A stretch of DNA of 64,000 nucleotides. It comes from Paenibacillus sp. DCT19. Lineage in GTDB: Bacteria > Bacillota > Bacilli > Paenibacillales > Paenibacillaceae. The notes below the pieces were generated by a model. The model had not been told where the DNA came from, ran no database searches, and saw only the letters and a list, made by a program, of their open reading frames with translations. The position numbers and the translations under genes were made by a program. The stretch lies in NCBI RefSeq assembly GCF_003268635.1, contig NZ_CP029639.1, positions 1,871,501 through 1,935,500 of the forward strand, given 5' to 3'. Position 1 is the stretch's first letter, and the number at the start of each line of letters is the position of its first letter. Positions 34,348 through 41,986 of this stretch are shown one piece after another.

Positions 34348-35243
34348 GAACGATTCGATTATCGCTAAAATCACGGAGAGCGTTGCTTGGCCTTGCGTTT
34401 ATCTCACCCTGGCTGATAGGCTTCATCTTTCTCTTCGTAACACCGTTGCTGCAATCGATTCGGTTCAGTTTGAGTAATTTATCGGTTGCCCCTGGAGGAT
34501 ATGTACTGGATTTCGTTGGGTTGAAAAACTTCAAGGATGCAATCCTGGTCGATGCCACCTTTAACCGTATTTTGTTAGATTCGGTCGGTGCGATGCTGCT
34601 GAATGTTCCGATGATCCTGTTCTTTAGTTTGTTCACGGCGACGTTATTGAATCAGAAGTTTAAGGGGAGAACGATGGCGCGTGCAATTTTCTTTCTCCCT
34701 GTTATTCTGGCTTCAAGTGCAGTAGCAGCGGCTGAGTCTGCGGGGTTGATCAATATGATGGGGGATGCCTCTGCAATTGATTCGTCTGTGGACGGAGGGG
34801 CTTCCTTCAACGTGGTATCCATTGTGCGCATGCTGTCTGACGTGGGATTACCTATGGCTTATGTTGATTATATTGTGGAAGCCATTATGCGTATTTACGA
34901 GATTGTCAGCAGTTCAGGCGTACAGATTCTGATCTTTCTTGCCGCACTGCAATCGGTGCCTGGTTCAATGTACGAGGTAGCGAAGATTGAAGGTGCGACA
35001 GCTTATGAGTCGTTCTGGAAAATTACATTCCCTATGGTCAGCCCGCTGATTCTGACGAATGTGATCTATACTATTATCGATTCATTTGCTGGAAGTCCGG
35101 TTACGGAGGCTATTTATCAGACGGCATTCAAAACCCAAAACTTCGGTCTCAGCTCGGCGATGTCCTGGCTATACACGATCGTCATTGGACTCGTGCTGGT
35201 TGTTGTCGGCTGGGTGTTGTCCCGGCGAGTTCATTATAACTAA
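34344..35243 (+). CDS. sugar ABC transporter permease, second pair (MalF-like)
   Basis: A 299-residue permease with the EAA loop EVAKIEGATAYESFWKITFP and the opening LGLAFISPWLIGFIFLFVTPLLQSI. Between the third and fourth helices is an unusually long insertion (DASAIDSSVDGGASFNVV...), absent from the first-pair protein, so the two pairs are not recent duplicates. It overlaps the DUF5696 gene by four bases (ATGA), implying translational coupling and a functional link between the two products. Confidence 0.9.
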   Translation: MRTIRLSLKSRRALLGLAFISPWLIGFIFLFVTPLLQSIRFSLSNLSVAPGGYVLDFVGLKNFKDAILVDATFNRILLDSVGAMLLNVPMILFFSLFTATLLNQKFKGRTMARAIFFLPVILASSAVAAAESAGLINMMGDASAIDSSVDGGASFNVVSIVRMLSDVGLPMAYVDYIVEAIMRIYEIVSSSGVQILIFLAALQSVPGSMYEVAKIEGATAYESFWKITFPMVSPLILTNVIYTIIDSFAGSPVTEAIYQTAFKTQNFGLSSAMSWLYTIVIGLVLVVVGWVLSRRVHYN

Positions 35244-35281
35244 CAGACCGTTTAGATTACGCCTGAAGGAGGCATTAGACT

Positions 35282-36292
35282 ATGGCTGCGTCCGGAACAG
35301 ATCGCATGGTAGTCGTCCCCAAAGAAAACGTTCATATGCATAGGGTGCGAAACAAAACATCGGATCTGCTCTATTCCATCTTCCGATATGCACTGGTCAT
35401 TGGAATTTCGTTTATTATTCTATATCCATTGTTTCTCAAAATTTCGGTTACCTTCAAGGATAAGCAGGATATTTATAATCCAACAATCTATATGATTCCG
35501 CAGCATTTCACGTTGGATAATATTAAACTTGCGGCGCAGGTGATGGATTACCTTCCTTTGCTTGCGAACACGCTCTTATTTGTAACCATCACCACCATAC
35601 TCACGGCAATATCTTGTGCTCTTGCTGGATATGGGTTTGCACGTTTTTCTTTTCCGGGCAGTAATGTGTTATTTGTACTCGTCATTCTTACGATTTTGGT
35701 GCCAACCAGCACCTTGATGGTGCCGATGTATCTGCACTTCCGTAGCTTCGACTTTATCGGTATTATTCATCTGTTTACCGGGCGAGATGGGATTAATCTG
35801 CTCAATACGTACTGGCCTTCCATTATTACAGCAGCAACTGCGGGAGGGCTAAAGGCAGGTTTGTTCATTTATATTTTCCGTCAGTTCTTCAAAGGCATGC
35901 CTAAAGAGATTGAAGAAGCCGCATTGATTGACGGTGCGGGTGGATTTCGAACATTTGCTAGAATTATGTTACCCAATGCCATATCACCATTGATTACAGT
36001 CATTCTGTTTTCATTTGTATGGCAGTATAACGATACATTCTACTCGGCATTGTTCATGAGCGAGAGCCCACTTATCTCACTTAAGGTGGCTTCATTACCT
36101 GCACAGGCAAACCAATTGATTCCGCAACTGATGGGCTTTGGTTCCAACTCTGGTATGAAGGCAGACCCGAACTATGTTGCGATGATTGTAGACACTGGCA
36201 TTTTGCTCGCAATTGCACCGTTAATTATTTTGTATTTGTTTGTACAGCGGTATTTCGTTGAAAGTATCGAGCGTTCTGGAATCGTTGGTTAA
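35282..36292 (+). CDS. sugar ABC transporter permease, second pair (MalG-like)
   Basis: A 336-residue permease with a longer cytoplasmic N terminus than usual (about 30 residues before the first helix at LLYSIFRYALVIGISFIILYP). The EAA loop is EAALIDGAGGFRTFARIMLP. GAAGGAGGC precedes ATG 35282. It is the last gene of the locus, followed within a few bases by a strong hairpin at 36300-36331. Confidence 0.91.
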   Translation: MAASGTDRMVVVPKENVHMHRVRNKTSDLLYSIFRYALVIGISFIILYPLFLKISVTFKDKQDIYNPTIYMIPQHFTLDNIKLAAQVMDYLPLLANTLLFVTITTILTAISCALAGYGFARFSFPGSNVLFVLVILTILVPTSTLMVPMYLHFRSFDFIGIIHLFTGRDGINLLNTYWPSIITAATAGGLKAGLFIYIFRQFFKGMPKEIEEAALIDGAGGFRTFARIMLPNAISPLITVILFSFVWQYNDTFYSALFMSESPLISLKVASLPAQANQLIPQLMGFGSNSGMKADPNYVAMIVDTGILLAIAPLIILYLFVQRYFVESIERSGIVG

Positions 36293-36299
36293 TACAGCA

Positions 36300-36331
36300 A
36301 GACCCAAGTTCTTCGCTAAGAACTTGGGTCT
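36300..36331 (+). terminator. strong terminator ending the ABC operon
   Basis: AGACCCAAGTTCTT and AAGAACTTGGGTCT form a perfect 14-bp stem around the loop CGCT, followed by GTTGTTGG. Confidence 0.88.
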
Positions 36332-36384
36332 GTTGTTGGTTATGCTGGTATCTAACCTAATCAAAGATGAAAGGGGAGATTCAC

Positions 36385-36547
36385 ATGTTGATTGAGAACG
36401 GAAAGACAGGTGCATACCAAAAGCGAAATTGTGGACGTGATCCGTCAATATGGATGGCCCCAGGAGTGGAACCGTCAGGGCGATCTTGGCCCCGAGCGTT
36501 ACATTGAAGTTCAGGTATGGGATGAGCGCATAATTGAGCCTTATATA
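36385..36547 (+). pseudogene. short gene remnant, frameshifted and cut by a MITE remnant
   Basis: ATG 36385 has a GGGGAG site but its frame stops at TGA near 36507. A second frame shows clear coding character (SEIVDVIRQYGW, PQEWNRQGDLGPERY, IEVQVWDERIIEPY) and runs into the MITE remnant beginning at 36548. Removing one A from the GGAAAGAC stretch at about 36402 joins MLIENG to RQVHTKSEIV in one frame. I do not recognise the family. The intact gene would have continued past the insertion site; its 3' part is not visible downstream. Confidence 0.6.
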
Positions 36548-36590
36548 GGTTGTTCAGAAAGGTCGCGTTAGATTACGAAGGGAACACGTA
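36548..36590 (+). mobile_element. MITE-like repeat, copy C (internally deleted, 43 bp)
   Basis: The left end GGTTGTTCAGAAAGGTC...GATTACGAAG matches the left 33 bases of copy B and is joined directly to the right end GGAACACGTA. Flanking octamers CTTATATA (36540-36547) and CTTAGATA (36591-36598) agree at seven of eight positions and resemble the CTTATAGA duplication of copy B. The remaining 36599-36733 shows no gene. Confidence 0.75.
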
Positions 36591-36733
36591 CTTAGATAGA
36601 GTCGTAGGAAATCGGTGTAAAAAAAATCATTCTTTCGTTCAATTCAATTTATTTACAGGATAAATCCCGTTGTTTAACGAATACGATAGAGAAACGAGCT
36701 TTCCTAATCCAACGACCAGAGGTGTTGAAATTC

Positions 36734-37339
36734 ATGAATCTATTTGAGCAATGTTCAGGCCAAACGTTATCCTCCAATTTACAATGGTTGAATGAGCCAG
36801 CGGAGTGGTTCATTCAGGATGGAGTAGTCACAATTACGGTTCCACCGGTAAGTGATTTTTTCATTGATCCAGCGGGTGCGGCGGTTAAATCTTCTGCACC
36901 ATACCTACATACAGTGATTAAGGGCGATTTCAGTATCGTTGCAAGAGTAGAGGTCGATATGAGAGAACAGTATGATTCTGGATGTCTGATGATTATGGCG
37001 GATGATGTACACTGGGCTAAAGTATGTTTTGAATTTTTCGAAGGTCAGCCTTCTATTCTGAGTGTTGTGACACGGGAGAATTCGGATGATTGCGTATCAT
37101 CCCCTGTAGATGTGAACAAGCCATATTTGCGCATTGCGCGCGCAGGCAACAGCTTTGCGTTTCATTATTCACAGGATGGCGAGAAGTGGAAGCTGGTTCG
37201 ATATTTCGGCATGGATTGTCCAGAAGAGATTAAGGTGGGTATTGTCGCACAATCTCCTGTTGGACAGGGAAGCAAGTCAACATTTACAGAGGTAAAGCTT
37301 CAATATGGTGTGGACACAGATATTCGCATCGTGAAGTGA
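36734..37339 (+). CDS. DUF1349 concanavalin-like protein
   Basis: A 201-residue protein of the DUF1349 family (beta-sandwich related to laminin-G/concanavalin lectins). Recognisable blocks are WFIQDGVVTITVPPVSDFF, the QYDSGCLMIMADDVHWAKVCFE core and AFHYSQDGEKWKLVRYF. There is no signal peptide, so it is probably cytoplasmic, where sugar or metabolite binding has been proposed for the family. ATG 36734 is preferred to GTG 36722 because AGAGGTG lies at the right spacing. Convergent with the MFS gene. Confidence 0.82.
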   Translation: MNLFEQCSGQTLSSNLQWLNEPAEWFIQDGVVTITVPPVSDFFIDPAGAAVKSSAPYLHTVIKGDFSIVARVEVDMREQYDSGCLMIMADDVHWAKVCFEFFEGQPSILSVVTRENSDDCVSSPVDVNKPYLRIARAGNSFAFHYSQDGEKWKLVRYFGMDCPEEIKVGIVAQSPVGQGSKSTFTEVKLQYGVDTDIRIVK

Positions 37340-37351
37340 CGGATATCTGTG
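37315..37351. terminator. possible bidirectional hairpin at the DUF1349/MFS convergence
   Basis: CACAGATAT (37315-37323) pairs with ATATCTGTG (37343-37351) across the DUF1349 stop codon. No strong T tract follows. Confidence 0.5.
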
Positions 37352-37360
37352 CCCGCAAGT

Positions 37361-38467
37361 TTATTTTACTCGAATCAATAATCCAAATAAGCCCAGTACA
37401 GCAAAAGTCAGAAACGCAATTGTGTTGGAGAACGTTTCAATGGTGTAGCCTGCCATGGAAGAGCCTAAGAATTGTCCAACGCCGAGTGCGAGGAAGGCAA
37501 GGCTGATCCCAATGGATACATTTGGCGTGAAGAGTCTTGTCGCCCAAACGATAAATACACTAGTCAGGAATATATATGTGCTGCCAAACATGATCGCTGA
37601 AGTCAGACTAGCAGTCATCGAAGGCAGCAGAATAACCCCAAGTGAGAGGGATAAGAGCAGAATGCCTAGTCGGTAAGCCCGGCGGATTTCAATCCGTTCA
37701 ATAATACGACCAGCACATCCACCGAGTATACCCATGACTCCCATAACGATCCAGAACAGGACAGCTTCCGAATCGGAGGCTCCTTTTTCGTCTGTAAGGA
37801 AGTTTCGGGCAAACGTCCAGTAAATTGCAGAACTAAAGCCTGTTAACAGGCAAGCCATAAGTAACGCAGCACCGGGTCTGGTTGGTCTCATACATGCCCA
37901 GATCGATTTGGTGCAAGGAAGCGTTTTGGTCGCTGGGATGACTCGTCTATTCCATAACAGAACGACAATGCCAATCGCGGCAAATAAAATGTAGGTTAAA
38001 CGCCAGTAATCGGTGAACAGCCAGTAGAGCGGACCAGAGACAACAATTCCGAAGCTGGTTCCTGTATTGATCCAACTGTTGCCTCTCGCCTGCAGATGAG
38101 GTGCAAGTTCGGCATTAACGGTATTGCCGAGTGCGGGGGACGCCCAGCCTGTGCTCAGACCAGCGAGAAAGATACCAAGTGCAAGCACCCATGCATTCTG
38201 AGACAGAGCGATACCTATTAATCCAAGCACGGCACTGATCCCAGCCAATTGAAGAACATAATGATGCCCTCTGTGATTAATGATCAACGGAGCAGTCAGA
38301 AGTGACAGACAGTACGCAATGTAGGTTCCCGAATTAATCGCGCCCGAAGCAGCATCGTTTAATTGCAGCGCTTCTGAGATCTCTGGCATAAACAGCCCAT
38401 AACTGAAACGCCCAAAAGCGTAACATACAGCGATAAGTGCAATGCCTGGAAAGATAATTTTTTTCAT
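37361..38467 (-). CDS. MFS transporter (YbfB-like)
   Basis: A 368-residue, about 12-helix major facilitator. The N terminus IIFPGIALIAVCYAFGRFSYGLFMPEI is typical of the YbfB/YjiJ branch, and FLAGLSTGWASPALGN follows the fourth helix. Substrate unknown; such pumps paired with TetR regulators are often drug exporters. AAGGCGG eight bases upstream favours ATG 38467 over GTG 38476. A 20-bp sequence shared with the TetR gene's own upstream region lies 18 bases before the start, so it is likely repressed by that regulator. Confidence 0.87.
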   Translation of the reverse strand: MKKIIFPGIALIAVCYAFGRFSYGLFMPEISEALQLNDAASGAINSGTYIAYCLSLLTAPLIINHRGHHYVLQLAGISAVLGLIGIALSQNAWVLALGIFLAGLSTGWASPALGNTVNAELAPHLQARGNSWINTGTSFGIVVSGPLYWLFTDYWRLTYILFAAIGIVVLLWNRRVIPATKTLPCTKSIWACMRPTRPGAALLMACLLTGFSSAIYWTFARNFLTDEKGASDSEAVLFWIVMGVMGILGGCAGRIIERIEIRRAYRLGILLLSLSLGVILLPSMTASLTSAIMFGSTYIFLTSVFIVWATRLFTPNVSIGISLAFLALGVGQFLGSSMAGYTIETFSNTIAFLTFAVLGLFGLLIRVK

Positions 38468-38484
38468 TTTATTCACCGCCTTTT

Positions 38485-38504
38485 AGATAGAACGATCATT
38501 ATAT
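38485..38504 (-). promoter_or_regulatory. candidate TetR operator ahead of the MFS gene
   Basis: AGATAGAACGATCATTATAT (plus-strand reading) is identical to the sequence at 39112-39131 upstream of the TetR gene. Its core AACGATCATT is an imperfect palindrome centred on GATC. Confidence 0.8.
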
Positions 38505-38513
38505 TTCTTGCGA

Positions 38514-38544
38514 AATAAAAAAGTGAGTTGAAATACTAACTCAC
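38514..38544 (-). terminator. terminator of the TetR gene
   Basis: On the minus strand GTGAGTT and AACTCAC pair around an eight-base loop and are followed by TTTTTT. It separates the regulator transcript from the MFS promoter. Confidence 0.82.
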
Positions 38545-38552
38545 CCTGTGTA

Positions 38553-39089
38553 CTAGGATTTGAAACTTTTTTCCGTCATGTGAATCAGTTCTCTGCAGAC
38601 TTCATTAACATCTTCCGTTTCGGCAAGTGCAGTCGAGCCCTCCAGTAGCAGGATAAACTGCAATAGCTCTCTTTCACTCACTGAGGGATTTAATTTTTTG
38701 ATCAGGGTCATTACATGTTTTTTGTGTGCATTTACGGTTTGTACAATGACATGATTGGCGTCCGCTCCGAACTCCTCTTTAGCACGCAAAAACAAACATC
38801 CTCTGTTCTCATATTCCATGAGCCAGCGTGCATGTCCTTCAGCCAAATTAAGGAAGAGGGGCTTCGATTGATTATCCGCATATTGCCGCAGTTGTTCGAG
38901 ATAGCGCTGCTCCCGCCGCAGAAGTACTTGGACAATAAGAGCATCCTTCGATTCAAAGTGATTGTATAGTGTCATAATCGCGATCTCGGCATCTGTAATA
39001 ATACGCTTTAAACCGATGGCATGAAATCCATGGAGATAGAACAACTTTTCAGCTACGTTTAACAGCATTTCCTTTTTGCTGCTCATCAT
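38553..39089 (-). CDS. TetR-family repressor
   Basis: A 178-residue regulator. The N-terminal HTH is MLLNVAEKLFYLHGFHAIGLKRIITDAEIAIMTLYNHFESKDALI, followed by a helical ligand-binding domain with RGCLFLRAKEEFG typical of the YxaF/AcrR-like group. AAGGAG lies eight bases ahead of ATG 39089. The identical 20-bp sequences upstream of this gene and the MFS gene imply autorepression and pump control. Confidence 0.88.
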   Translation of the reverse strand: MMSSKKEMLLNVAEKLFYLHGFHAIGLKRIITDAEIAIMTLYNHFESKDALIVQVLLRREQRYLEQLRQYADNQSKPLFLNLAEGHARWLMEYENRGCLFLRAKEEFGADANHVIVQTVNAHKKHVMTLIKKLNPSVSERELLQFILLLEGSTALAETEDVNEVCRELIHMTEKSFKS

Positions 39090-39111
39090 TAATCATACTC
39101 CTTCCGCTAGA

Positions 39112-39131
39112 AGATAGAACGATCATTATAT
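39112..39131 (-). promoter_or_regulatory. candidate TetR autoregulatory operator
   Basis: Identical over 20 bases to 38485-38504. It lies 22 bases upstream of the TetR start codon. Confidence 0.8.
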
Positions 39132-39312
39132 CTGGTATGTTATAGCCAATCGTCCGAATTGTCAATTTATGTGAATATATCAATGCACTGAGAACCTCGT
39201 CGATTTTATCGAGCATATATAAACATGGTATATTTGACATGAATGTTTTAAATGAATAAGTGTGTAAGGGATTAAAGAGTAGATTCAGAAAAGCAAGGAG
39301 AGGATTCATATC

Positions 39313-39861
39313 CTGCACGAAGAGAGATGCATTCAGTCCATTCAACAAAATAAGATCATGATGCAAGATTTGCAACATGTTCGCAGTCTTCATCTGCCGC
39401 AGTGCTACATTGGAGCAGGATACGTCCGTAACTATATATGGGATGAACTGCATGGATACGATCATCGTGAGCTACACGACGATATTGATGTAGTCTATTA
39501 TGATGCAGAAGATATAAGCGAAGATCGGGATACGATGATGGAAAAAAAGCTTCAACAGGTTACTGGCAATCCCAAATGGTCTGTGAAAAATCAGGCAAGG
39601 ATGCATCAGCGTAACCATGCCAAGCCCTATAAGTCGACAGAGGATGCCCTCAAGTTTTGGCCTGAGATCGTTACAGCTATAGGTGTACGGATTGACGAAC
39701 GGGATAACATTTGCATCTGTGCTCCACATGGACTGGAGGATCTGTATCAGTTGATCGTACGCAAAAGCCCGTTCTTCATGGATGCAGATTATTATAATCA
39801 ACGGGTAGAGAAGAAGTGCTGGCAACAACGGTGGCCTGAGCTCAAGATAATCAAGGCATAG
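39313..39861 (+). CDS. nucleotidyltransferase-fold protein (NTP_transf_6), non-ATG start likely
   Basis: A protein of about 182 residues. CYIGAGYVRNYIWDELHGY, then DDIDVVYYD supplies the paired Asp residues of the nucleotidyltransferase fold, and FWPEIVTAIGVR, HGLEDLYQLIVRKSP complete the PF06042-type pattern. The first ATG (39358) would cut off the conserved region before RSLHLP. The frame is open upstream, and AAGGAGAGG (39295-39303) is best spaced for CTG 39313 (or ATC 39310), giving ILHEERCIQSIQQNKIMMQ-type N terminus. Activity unknown. Confidence 0.75.
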   Translation: MHEERCIQSIQQNKIMMQDLQHVRSLHLPQCYIGAGYVRNYIWDELHGYDHRELHDDIDVVYYDAEDISEDRDTMMEKKLQQVTGNPKWSVKNQARMHQRNHAKPYKSTEDALKFWPEIVTAIGVRIDERDNICICAPHGLEDLYQLIVRKSPFFMDADYYNQRVEKKCWQQRWPELKIIKA

Positions 39862-39872
39862 GGAGGAGAAGC

Positions 39873-40613
39873 ATGAGGAAGATTACAACATTTTTACGAG
39901 AGAAAGGACTTTTCATTGATATTATTTTACTTGTATGTCTAGTTATATTTCTAGTGTTCTGGGGTAGGAATTTTGCAGTCACGTTTTTTGGAGCGATCAG
40001 TGTGGCCTTTATGATATTGCGTCGTATCAATTACGAGAAACATGTTGTGCTGAAACGTATTATTTTGTCCGGACTAGGGATTGTAGCAGTTTCGTTTATC
40101 ATTATTGAAGCTCTTGTATTTACCCAATTGGGTGCAAATGATCAGGAAGAAGCGGATTATATCATCATATTAGGATCGGGTATTAAAGGAACCGAGCTAT
40201 CACTTACGCTCAAACAACGATTGGATGCTGGTCTGGATTATATTCAAGCCCATCCGCAGATCCCCGTTATTGTTTCCGGAGGTCAGGGGCCAGGAGAAGA
40301 CATCACGGAAGCCCTTGCTATGAAAACGTATCTGATGACTCAAGGAATTAACGCCAATCGGATTATTATGGAAGATCGCTCGACTTCGACAAGAGAGAAT
40401 TTAGTTTTCTCCAAAAAGATAATTGATCAATCCGGGATAGTGAATCCTGAGATCATGATTGTTACAAGTGATTATCACATGTTCCGTGCCAAGTATTTAG
40501 CGGTTAAAAGTGGTTACTCTGCTGAATATGGCATCTCGGCTTCATCGCCAGGCTACCTCAAACCAATCAATATGATTCGTGAATATTTAGCCGTGATCAA
40601 GGCGTTGATTTAG
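39873..40613 (+). CDS. YdcF/SanA-family (DUF218) membrane protein
   Basis: A 246-residue protein with three N-terminal hydrophobic segments (IDIILLVCLVIFLVFWG, VTFFGAISVAFMIL, IILSGLGIVAVSFIIIEAL) and a DUF218 domain: YIIILGSGIKG, IPVIVSGGQGPGEDITEA, RSTSTRENLVFS, VTSDYHMFRAKYLA. DUF218 proteins affect envelope properties, with no settled reaction. It follows the nucleotidyltransferase gene after 11 bases (GGGAGGAG site), so they are probably cotranscribed. A terminator follows. Confidence 0.87.
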   Translation: MRKITTFLREKGLFIDIILLVCLVIFLVFWGRNFAVTFFGAISVAFMILRRINYEKHVVLKRIILSGLGIVAVSFIIIEALVFTQLGANDQEEADYIIILGSGIKGTELSLTLKQRLDAGLDYIQAHPQIPVIVSGGQGPGEDITEALAMKTYLMTQGINANRIIMEDRSTSTRENLVFSKKIIDQSGIVNPEIMIVTSDYHMFRAKYLAVKSGYSAEYGISASSPGYLKPINMIREYLAVIKALI

Positions 40614-40617
40614 ATTT

Positions 40618-40657
40618 ACAGTCATGGAGTGCCAAATGCGCTCTGTGGCTGTTTTTA
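40618..40657 (+). terminator. Rho-independent terminator after the YdcF gene
   Basis: ACAGTCATGGAGTGC pairs with GCGCTCTGTGGCTGT using several G-U pairs, loop CAAAT, then TTTTT. Confidence 0.82.
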
Positions 40658-40730
40658 TTATAAGAACAGGAATATGTAGTACAATAGGATATAGTTGGAA
40701 GAACGTGGGGAAAGAAAGGAATCGGATACA

Positions 40731-41288
40731 ATGAAGACACACATCCTGTTGTTTGAAGGTTATGTTTCGTTTGAAATTATGTTAGCCAGTTATTTCATGA
40801 AAACCCAAGGTGACGTAATTACCGTTGCATTGGATGAGGGCGCTCTTGGTTCGTATGAAGGGTTGTCCGTCAATCCGGATCTGATCTTGAATCAGGTTGA
40901 TCCATCCATGGTGGAGCTGTTTATTATTCCCGGAGGGGATGTAACCTCACTTCTTAAGAGAGGAGAGTTGATGAACTTTCTTCACATCCTGAATGAACAA
41001 ACGACTCCAATTGCAGCTATCTGTTCTGGAACATTACTGCTTGGTCAAGCAGAAGTGCTGGAGGGGAAATGCTTTACGACTAACGCAGAGGCGCAGATGA
41101 GAGACATCACTACCCAAGGAGTGTATATGAATACCAATGTTGTCGTAGATGGCCACATTATAACGGCTAAGGCTAATGCTTATGTTGATTTTGGCATCGA
41201 GATTGGTAAAGTCATGAATATCTATTCAAGCTCTGAAGATCTGGAAGAAACGATTGAAGTGTTCAAATATTTCAAAGCCAAACCATGA
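40731..41288 (+). CDS. DJ-1/PfpI-family protein
   Basis: A 185-residue protein with the DJ-1/PfpI fold. The nucleophile elbow is AAICSGTLLLGQA, preceded by LFIIPGGDVTSLL. The opening HILLFEGYVSFEIMLASYF resembles the ThiJ/PfpI amidotransferase-like regulators lacking an AraC domain. The start ATG 40731 is preferred to TTG 40695, whose extension is charged and unlike the family. Chaperone, glyoxalase or hydrolase functions are all known in the family. Confidence 0.82.
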   Translation: MKTHILLFEGYVSFEIMLASYFMKTQGDVITVALDEGALGSYEGLSVNPDLILNQVDPSMVELFIIPGGDVTSLLKRGELMNFLHILNEQTTPIAAICSGTLLLGQAEVLEGKCFTTNAEAQMRDITTQGVYMNTNVVVDGHIITAKANAYVDFGIEIGKVMNIYSSSEDLEETIEVFKYFKAKP

Positions 41289-41338
41289 TATAATATGTGG
41301 CGTTAATATAGAAGAACGAGATATAGGAGTGAACGGTC

Positions 41339-41854
41339 ATTACTGCATTTAAACTAGTATCTTTCTACGAACAAAACCAGATTACAATAAATGATATGGA
41401 AGAAATTGTACGTCTACTGGCACAGGCGCCATTATTATACGATGACGGACAGACGATTCAGGTTCGGGATTTCATGAATGGCTTGGAGATTACGCTGCGG
41501 TCGAATGTTCGTCCTGCAGTAAGTGAGCTGTATGAACTTGCTGTACAGGCTTGCCGTCAATATCCAGATAACTCGACATATGAGCAATTTCAGGATGCAC
41601 TCGGATTACAGGCGGAGTTGTGGCAAGAAGAAGTGCTGACACTGGCGATGTGGATGGATTGGTTGAAGCAGATCGCTGAAGGACGTCGAGCTTTACCGGA
41701 GTATCATTTTGAAGCTATGCTCGGGGCGTTGCCGGATGGATTCATGATCCATGATTTTTATGATGAGCTGCGATATCAATTGGAGCAGAATCCTGCCAAT
41801 GATTGGGCGATTCAAGAGCGTGATCGATTGTATGCTGCTATGGGAGCAAAATAA
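41339..41854 (+). CDS. conserved hypothetical protein, probable ATT start
   Basis: About 171 residues. The first ATG is at 41396, without a ribosome binding site. The frame is open upstream to a TGA, encoding TAFKLVSFYEQNQITINDMEE, and AGGAG (41325-41329) lies nine bases before ATT 41339. The body is helical and acidic (ALGLQAELWQEEVLTLAMWMDWLKQI, DFYDELRYQLEQNPANDW). No family recognised. No neighbour suggests a role. Confidence 0.55.
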   Translation: MTAFKLVSFYEQNQITINDMEEIVRLLAQAPLLYDDGQTIQVRDFMNGLEITLRSNVRPAVSELYELAVQACRQYPDNSTYEQFQDALGLQAELWQEEVLTLAMWMDWLKQIAEGRRALPEYHFEAMLGALPDGFMIHDFYDELRYQLEQNPANDWAIQERDRLYAAMGAK

Positions 41855-41986
41855 ATATTCATTCGATTATGGAATTAGCTGATGCTGTGTTAGCCACATG
41901 TAAAAGGTTGTTTGTGAATTCCGTTGCGTTGTGAACACGTACCCTACGTTAATCGTCTTATACCCATTTGGAAATGAGGGGATGGA

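Noticed and set aside
23339..36292. Complete ABC importer with its own ATPase
   Set aside because: No Walker A/ABC-signature protein is encoded among the genes.
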